DNA of 64,000 bases from Trichosphaerium sp. ATCC 40318 (lineage: Eukaryota; Discosea; Flabellinia; Trichosidae), in NCBI GenBank assembly GCA_038496445.1, contig JALMLS010000103.1, forward strand, positions 1 to 64,000, given 5' to 3'. Made by a program: the position numbers and the translations under genes. Positions within the stretch are counted from its first letter, which is position 1. Each line of letters opens with the position of its first letter. Below the pieces are notes generated by a model. The model saw only the letters and a list, made by a program, of their open reading frames with translations, had not been told where the DNA came from and ran no database searches. Shown in pieces: positions 58,701 to 64,000 of this stretch.

Positions 58701-59303
58701 TATTTCGCAGTTTTTCTTTTTAGGCAACAACATAAACGTGCTTACTAATTTAATTAGCTTGCAATCATGATTATAGGTTCACTAACAGCATTCATGATAC
58801 GTAAAGTACCAACAAGGATATTTTTTGAAAGAAAGGTAACAAGAAAAAAAACATAACAAACGATTAGCAGAAAACGCTTTTGTCTTTGTTACATAAATAA
58901 TTTAACTTGATATGTAGATTATCGTTTACTCTATTTATAATACAACTCTATTCATTGCAATCGCCATGCTTGCAGAATACACACTGAGACAATCATCAGC
59001 AAGAGAACAAAGATACATACTTCATTCTGTTTGTGTTATTCTAAGTGCTGGTACCGACATCTTTAAAAAACAACATTTTTATTTTCAAGTTGCTAAGCTA
59101 TTTGTTAAGGTTTGAGTGTTATTTGGATGGTGTTTGTGTCAAGCACAACATCAAGAGATGAATCTGATGTGATGAAACAACCAGACTCTGCAATATCACT
59201 TGGTAGTTTAGAAACAACGAGTACAGAAAAACAAATGAAAGAGCTAAGGGATGAGATTGAACAGCTAAAAGAAACAATTGCAGAACTAAAAAAAAAGAAT
59301 TAA
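55756..59303 (+). CDS. Class C G-protein-coupled receptor, GABA-B-like, with Venus-flytrap ectodomain
   Basis: A spliced gene. The first exon encodes a signal peptide (MGQHLSLALVTLLLLTLNS). Ligand-binding (ANF_receptor-like) exons include ALGSALRTSIEFWKNSTNER (56025-56090), FGDARASVAAQVFDELNKT (about 56380), HVSVPFLRSNNLTSVTFLI, ENNDVLMSCGAPQEAMQWML and LQKIPALGNFPPAQT. The 7TM part has TM1 WVVATIVCVFAVFTAIFAVF (about 57705), TM2 SPLFMVGILVGAMMIYFSTL, the TM3 signature CHLQNWLLFLGINIMFG and then FAKSWRVYIIFV (58205-58260), TM4 about 58290, and TM5-7 SLTAFMIRKVPTRIFFERK, IIVYSIYNTTLFIAIAML and YILHSVCVILSAG (58780-59060). A C-terminal coiled coil (MKELRDEIEQLKETIAELKK) precedes the stop, as in GABA-B subunits. 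Homologues in Dictyostelium (Grl family) sense GABA, glutamate and related signals. The first intron (about 55820-56024) is uncertain because its donor is not canonical. Confidence 0.87.
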
Positions 59304-59531
59304 TTCTTCACCATCCTTGTCTTATAATAAATCATGACTGTAAAGCTAGTAATCTATCATTGCATAATGCAAGTGTTGAGTGCATAAGCATGGTAAGTGC
59401 TAAAACGTGTTATGAAGAGATAAGAACTCCGAAAAAGTAAAAAAAAAGAACGAATTATTGTAGTTATTTATTGGCATTCAGCCACATGTTCGCTGAAAGT
59501 TGCAACAGGAAAATAGGTTGGGTTAAATGCT
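59304..59531. other. Short convergent intergenic region
   Basis: The 3' flanks of the GPCR and the first secreted-protein gene meet here. No gene. Confidence 0.4.
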
Positions 59532-60194
59532 TTATTCCGGGCAAAGAGATACTTTGAATAGTTTTCCAGTACAAACCCAACATTCTTCATCATCTGATGG
59601 TTCTTCAAACCCGTCCAAAAGCACCGTGTCTTTTGAAATTGTTGCTAAATTGCAATCCCCTTTAAGCCCTCCATCAAATATTTCACATTCTTTACTGTAT
59701 TTGAACAACGCTGTTGCATCAACCTCTTTGTTTTCACCTTCATGTGCCTCAAATGTCACAGGTTCAATTGTACATGGAGGAGCGTTTGTTACATTGGCAG
59801 AAGATTGAAAAATGAATAAAGGCGAGCGTCCAGACTGTCGTAACTCGCAAGAAGCTCGTACATTCGGGCTTGTCTGTTCGTCCCATTCCCCTTTTACTTT
59901 TTTCATTCCTTCTGAAGCTGATCTAAGCACACACACTGATCCAGGATCTAAACCAGTTAGAATACGGAATAATCACGAAGCAGCATACTATTTATAACTC
60001 ATACCACGTGCGGAGTAGGAAATACTACTTGTTTTAAGCGTTAGGTCTTCTTTTTCGTAACAATCTTCGCCAAACCACAGCACTGAAGCGTCTTTTCTTG
60101 TAGTACCCCAATTCATACGTTCTAACTTCCATTTACACGGTACAGAGTTACAGAGGACTATAAGGCATAACACAAGAAAACATACACTTCTCAT
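59532..60194 (-). CDS. Secreted Cys-rich protein, tandem copy 1
   Basis: Exon 1 (ATG at 60194) has a signal peptide MRSVCFLVLCLIVLCNS followed by VPCKWKLERMNWGTTRKDAS and LWFGEDCYEKED. The exon ends SYSARG at a GTATGA donor. Exon 2 (from about 59947) gives PGSVCVLRSASEGMKKVKGE, then RASCELRQSGRSPLF, NVTNAPPCTIEPVTFEAHEG, ALFKYSKECEIFDGG, ECWVCTGKLFKVSLCPE and the stop. About ten Cys residues and an Asn-glycosylation site (NVT) suit an extracellular, disulfide-bonded protein. No family is recognised. It is clearly paralogous to copy 2. Confidence 0.8.
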
Positions 60195-60510
60195 TGCTGT
60201 TTACGTTTGGATCGTTTTGTTTTGGTTCGTAAAAAAACAAGATTCTTTTAACACGTGATAATATACGATAGTGACACGAATACAACGAGACAAACAAGGG
60301 TTAAGAAACCTCGCTTTTCAAAATTCACTTGTTTTAGATCCAAAAGCACTAGATGTTTACGGGGACACTTGTTAGCTTTCTTTTTTTTGTGGAGAGAAGT
60401 TGTCATTTTTGGCCGTGATTCTAATACTATTCACATATGTTCCATGTTCCATCCTGACATTTCCTTATCAAGGTCTCTTTAGACATAAAAAGTAGCGTAT
60501 GATTCTAACT
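60195..60510. promoter_or_regulatory. Spacer between the tandem secreted-protein genes
   Basis: CACGTG at 60252 lies about 58 bp upstream of the copy 1 start codon. No gene is seen in the spacer. The equivalent spacer 5' of copy 2 has CACGTG at 61313. Confidence 0.3.
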
Positions 60511-61180
60511 TTATTCAGGGCATAGAGATACTTTGAATAGTTTTCCAGTACAAACCCAACATTCTTCATCATCTGATGGTTCTTCAAACCCGTACAAAAA
60601 AACTAAGTCCTCAAAAACACTTTCTACATTGCAATCCCCTGTAAGCCCTCCATTAAATATCTCACATTCTTTGCTGTATTTGAACAACGCTGTTGCATCA
60701 ACCTCGTTGTTTTCACCTTCATGTGCCTCAAATGTCGCAGGTTCAATCGTACATGGAGGAGCGTTTGTTACATTGGTAGAAGACTGTGTTATGTAATAAG
60801 GGAAACGTCCGGCCTGTGGTAAATCACAAGTGGCTTGCACAAGTGATCCTGTCTTTTCTTTCCAATCTCCAATTACATTTTTCACTCCTTCTGATGTTGA
60901 TCTAAGCGTACACTCCGACCCAGGATCTAAACTAGTTAGAATACAGAGCAATAGCGAGGGAGAGGATTCTATACTATTTATAACTCATACCACGTGCGGA
61001 GTAGGAAATACTACTTGTTTTAATCGAAGGGTCTTCTTTCTCGTAACAATCTTCGCCAAACCACAGCACTGAAGCGTCTTTTCTTGTAGTACCCCAATTC
61101 ATACGTTCTAGCTTCCATTTACACGGTATAGAGTTACAGAGGACTATAAGGCATAACACAAGAAAGAAAACACTTTTCAT
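60511..61180 (-). CDS. Secreted Cys-rich protein, tandem copy 2
   Basis: Same architecture as copy 1: signal peptide MKSVFFLVLCLIVLCNS, CKWKLERMNWGTTRKDASVL, intron at the same SYSARG codon, then PGSECTLRSTSEGVKNVIGD, QATCDLPQAGRFPYYI, NVTNAPPCTIEPATFEAHEG, KYSKECEIFNGGLTGDC and ECWVCTGKLFKVSLCPE. Exon 1 and the C-terminal third are almost identical to copy 1. The stretch after the intron and a short segment around SVFEDLVFLYGF have diverged. All Cys residues appear retained, so both copies are probably functional. The duplication is recent, head to tail. Confidence 0.8.
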
Positions 61181-61400
61181 TGCTGTTTACGTTTGTATTC
61201 GCAAAGTTTGGGGTTAAGGATAGTTCTAAGACCCTTTAAGGCATCAGTTTCAGATAAAATTACTATATTTGGCAAGTAATTGACCCGCTCGAGAAACAAA
61301 GATCACGTGGTTAATATTTTATAGACATTATTCGTAGAGCCTCCATCGAGATGACTGATACGCTACTCATCTTTGCATTTGCAATAAACGATAGTATAAT

Positions 61401-61680
61401 ATGGCTGTAGAATTACCACCAGAGATGTTGACGCACGTTTTACGGTATATTATGCAGAAAACAGTATCAAAGCAACCACAGGTTGCCACGTTTAATGACA
61501 TTATTCATTTTAACCATCGCTATCAAAGAATCATCAAATTGTCGTTTTCTCAAAGGCAGTCCAGTCCATTGCTACAAAACACCAAAATAGGTGCCACTTA
61601 AGAAGTGAGAGTGGTGTATGATATTACACTCTATCATCCAAAACGTGAATGGTATGAAGATTTTGGTAACATACCACTCG
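61401..61680 (+). pseudogene. Truncated F-box-like gene fragment
   Basis: A 66-codon frame reads MAVELPPEMLTHVLRYIMQK and FNDIIHFNHRYQRIIKLSFS, homologous in layout to the N-terminus of the 35.2-kb F-box/LRR gene (LPPETLTNVLRYL, FNDIIRHNIGFERIVFS). It also shares the following SSPLLQNTKI (compare GSPLLKNTRI). The frame ends at 61601 and no LRRs follow. It is a 5' fragment of an F-box/LRR gene. CACGTG lies 88 bp upstream (61313), so its promoter may have been copied with it. Confidence 0.65.
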
Positions 61681-61861
61681 TATGAAGTGACACATGTTTG
61701 GTATAGAGTCAGTATAAAAATAAACAACTCACGGTCTGCAAAACCCCAGAAACATCTTTGTAACTACTTGCACACGGTTGGTGGCTCAGTAATTCTTGCA
61801 ATGAATGTTTTATTTTGTAACAAAAATAGAGGTGTATGATGAACACCACAAGCAACTGACT

Positions 61862-63423
61862 TCATGAATGTTTTGCTTTGCTGTGAAAAACCTCAGGTAC
61901 AATTGTTTGTTCCCTTTGACTGTTCATACCAGATATCCAATCGTTCGTATCTAAAACTAGTTTTGTGCTATAACATTCCAGTGGAGGATTGTAACCATAA
62001 TCTCTGATAGGTCTAACCCCTCTGTAATGGTACACACCAGTAGCCCTAAGAACATACTTCTCATACACAATACGTTGCCGTGCCATGAGATTAGTAACTA
62101 ACCCATGTCTAGGCATGTCTGCTACAGCAAAAGCCCGGTAGTTATCTCTGGTTTTCGTGACATGGTGTAAAAGTACACCTTTGTACATATCAAGTTCATA
62201 AAGTTTGAAGCTGTGTGTCTGTAATACACGCCAAATTAGAAAAAGGGTCGAAAGTAATCTCCATATCTCCTGAGGTATTATCTATATGTTTAGGACCTTC
62301 TATAAGCGAACACTTCTAATACAAAGCTAAGTATAGAACAGAAAATGTTGCAAAAAAAAAGCCATTTATGTGTTAACTGCTTACTTTAATGTCCCATATT
62401 GAGTACTCCCTGCTGTTCTTTGCGCAAGGGTCGACGAAATTACCGCCAGATGTATTTGAGAATCCGAGGGTTATTATATTATCAGAATCACCAAGCCACT
62501 TGTGTGTAACACGTTTCTTTCCCAAATGTTGTGTTTGTATTTCGATTGCAACTTTTTTCTGTCTCGGATCTAAAATACTCAATGTAGAACTTGTTGTCAT
62601 TGATAATAGAGATCCATTATAGTTCCAGTCTATCTTGCACACACAAGGTAGCTCTTCCTTCTCCTTGATATCAATACTATAAATAGAATCTCCCGTGTCA
62701 ACCCTCCAAACAATCATTTTTCCATCTCTTCCTCCTGTTGACATAATACCATGTGCTACTGGATTAAAACAACACGTAGCAACACTAGCGTCATGACCTA
62801 AATCGCTAAACTTAGAATACAGTACAAATGAATGTACAAGCAGCTACAATTAAAGGTAAAAACGAAAAGAGCAAAATCAGTTTTTTTTTTAATTTTTCTG
62901 TGAAATAAAATTACCTCACGTGTACAACATAGTTAATTTGACAAATTAACTACACCGTTACTGTTGTATTACGTAAGGTATAATTTTTTCGTTTTCATAC
63001 CAATTAGTGAGCATTCTGGACCATCGTCTGTATTTTTCTGTAGATTCCATAATTTTACACTTCCAATGCATGATGTGGTGGCTATAATCTCTTCAAAGAA
63101 AGGATGGAATGTAAGGGTTGTAACAACATTATCATGTGCCTTGAAAGACGTTTTAGAAGCGCACTTTTGGTTAAGCAAATGACCAACATCTTCAAACGGT
63201 TAGTATACGGCCCACAAACTATCTAGAAACACTAAAAACTCAGTAAAATAGTCGTACCACACGTTCCGTTGGCTTTTTTGTAAGAAATAGCTAAAAATTG
63301 GCTGTTTACATCTATACAGCCTCCACCTGCGTAGAAACTATTTGGAGGCCATTCGCTAGTTGCGTTTGTAGGCTTTGCGCAAAATGTATGCCTATAAGTT
63401 GATCTTCGAACAAATCTACTCAT
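61862..63423 (-). CDS. Coronin-like actin-binding WD40 protein
   Basis: The N-terminus MSRFVRRSTYRHTFCAKPT (63423) matches the conserved coronin start (MSRFVRxSKYRH). After an intron with a GTACGA donor and AAG acceptor (about 63181-63255), WD repeats follow: FKAHDNVVTTLTFHPFFEEI, GSVKLWNLQKNTDD, STGGRDGKMIVWRVDTGDSI and CKIDWNYNGSLLSMTTSST. The distinctive block LGDSDNIITLGFSNTSGG and SREYSIWDIK comes next. The C-terminal part (LYELDMYKGVLLHHVTKTRD, ATGVYHYRGVRPIRDYGYNP) is less standard, and I see no clear C-terminal trimerising coiled coil. Coronins bind F-actin and Arp2/3 at the leading edge. The length (about 420-450 aa) fits short coronins. The stop is at 61862. Confidence 0.87.
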
Positions 63424-64000
63424 TGACCTTGAGTACGCTATAATAGGATCAAGTTTATCGCGTCAGTTAAGTGTGAGTTAATAACACAGCAAAAGAGCAA
63501 TCTGTAAAATGGGTAGAAGCTAGTGATGGTACTAATAAAACTTAAGCTACTGTAGCAAATTTTGGTTTATTGGCATGTTATTTGCTGTTAAAGGCGGGTA
63601 ATAAAGCCAAAAATCCTCAAGCTTCGTATTTTTTTCTTGGTTTTTTGACAATTGTTCCTGTAAAAATTGTCACAGTTCAATTACATAGCTGATAAGCTAT
63701 TAGTATGAGAAGTAGTGAATTAGTCTTCACCGGACAAGCACGTGACTTTTCAACAACAAGATTTCATTTTACAGTCTACTAGTTTCGTTCCGAAAGTGAC
63801 TGATGTATTGTACATGTCTGGAGTACAACTGTTAAGCAAAAAGCTAAGGGAGTTTGTAGGTTCAGTTTTGTACTACAAAGTTCCCTTAGCTTTCCCAATT
63901 AAGGGTGGCCCATTTTTGACCCGACACTGTATTTCTACCGTGCCACTCGAGTGTTTTGTGTATGTGCACTATAGATACTGGAGTGATATGCACACAGTAC
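63424..64000. other. Upstream region of the coronin gene, no gene seen
   Basis: It contains CACGTG at 63739 and an inverted repeat at 63841-63892. No ORF of interest. Confidence 0.4.
63841..63892. repeat. Inverted repeat with 19-20-bp arms
   Basis: AAGCTAAGGGAGTTTGTAG (63841-63859) pairs with the complement of 63873-63892 (CTACAAAGTTCCCTTAGCTT) apart from one base bulge, with a 13-nt spacer. It could be a hairpin or a terminator-like or MITE remnant. No associated gene is visible. Confidence 0.6.

Noticed and set aside
1-64000. CRISPR arrays, bacterial operons, riboswitches and rRNA genes
   Set aside because: None seen. Spliced genes and eukaryotic domain families exclude a prokaryotic reading.

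Overview
This window is nuclear DNA of a single-celled eukaryote. It is AT-rich. Most genes are split by short introns of roughly 50-200 bp that very often begin GTACG/GTACC/GTAAG on the coding strand and end TAG, CAG or AAG. TAA, TAG and TGA are used as stops, and there are no bacterial-style operons. The gene content (coronin, ROCO-type protein, GABA-B-like class C GPCR, tectonin-repeat protein, F-BAR/SH3 protein, TRANK1-like helicase, F-box/LRR proteins) fits a free-living amoeboid protist, probably Amoebozoa or something ecologically similar. The species assignment is inference. Exon borders were read by eye, so spliced genes are given as start-to-stop spans.

Layout. (1) 1-10.4 kb is a transposon graveyard. 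It holds three elements with hAT-like terminal inverted repeats (104-872, 1831-2839, 3180-4108), an interstitial TTAGGG tract, a small foldback repeat, a decayed ubiquitin-hydrolase-like gene next to a decayed piggyBac transposase (4.9-8.7 kb), a GGTATATACC word cluster and a GC-rich 34-bp-arm hairpin. (2) 10.7-17.0 kb, minus strand: an F-BAR/double-SH3 protein and NADPH-cytochrome P450 reductase. (3) 17.6-22.3 kb: a cluster of decaying F-box/LRR and MORN-like (YwqK-like) repeat genes, some chimeric, of a style familiar from giant viruses of protists, plus one intact acidic F-box-like gene. (4) 22.6-34.0 kb, minus: one very large TRANK1-like gene (ankyrin, UvrD/SF1 helicase, TPR-like, CCCH finger). 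(5) 35-44.5 kb: three more F-box/LRR genes interspersed with a tectonin lectin, a La-motif RNA-binding protein and a single-pass membrane protein. (6) 44.9-53.5 kb, minus: three head-to-tail genes that share uncharacterised modules, namely a ROCO protein with a degenerate P-loop and apparent pseudokinase, a coiled-coil protein sharing its C-terminal domain, and a small coiled-coil protein sharing the N-terminal motif of the second. This is the best candidate here for an undescribed system. (7) 54.3-63.4 kb: a small gene with an in-frame stop, a class C GPCR, a tandem pair of secreted Cys-rich proteins, an F-box fragment and coronin.

Several genes point to one cell biology: motility, membrane remodelling and sensing (coronin, F-BAR/SH3, class C GPCR, ROCO). 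A second layer is an expanding and decaying F-box/LRR repertoire. A palindrome, CACGTG, is strongly over-represented across the genic part of the window and may be a general promoter element.
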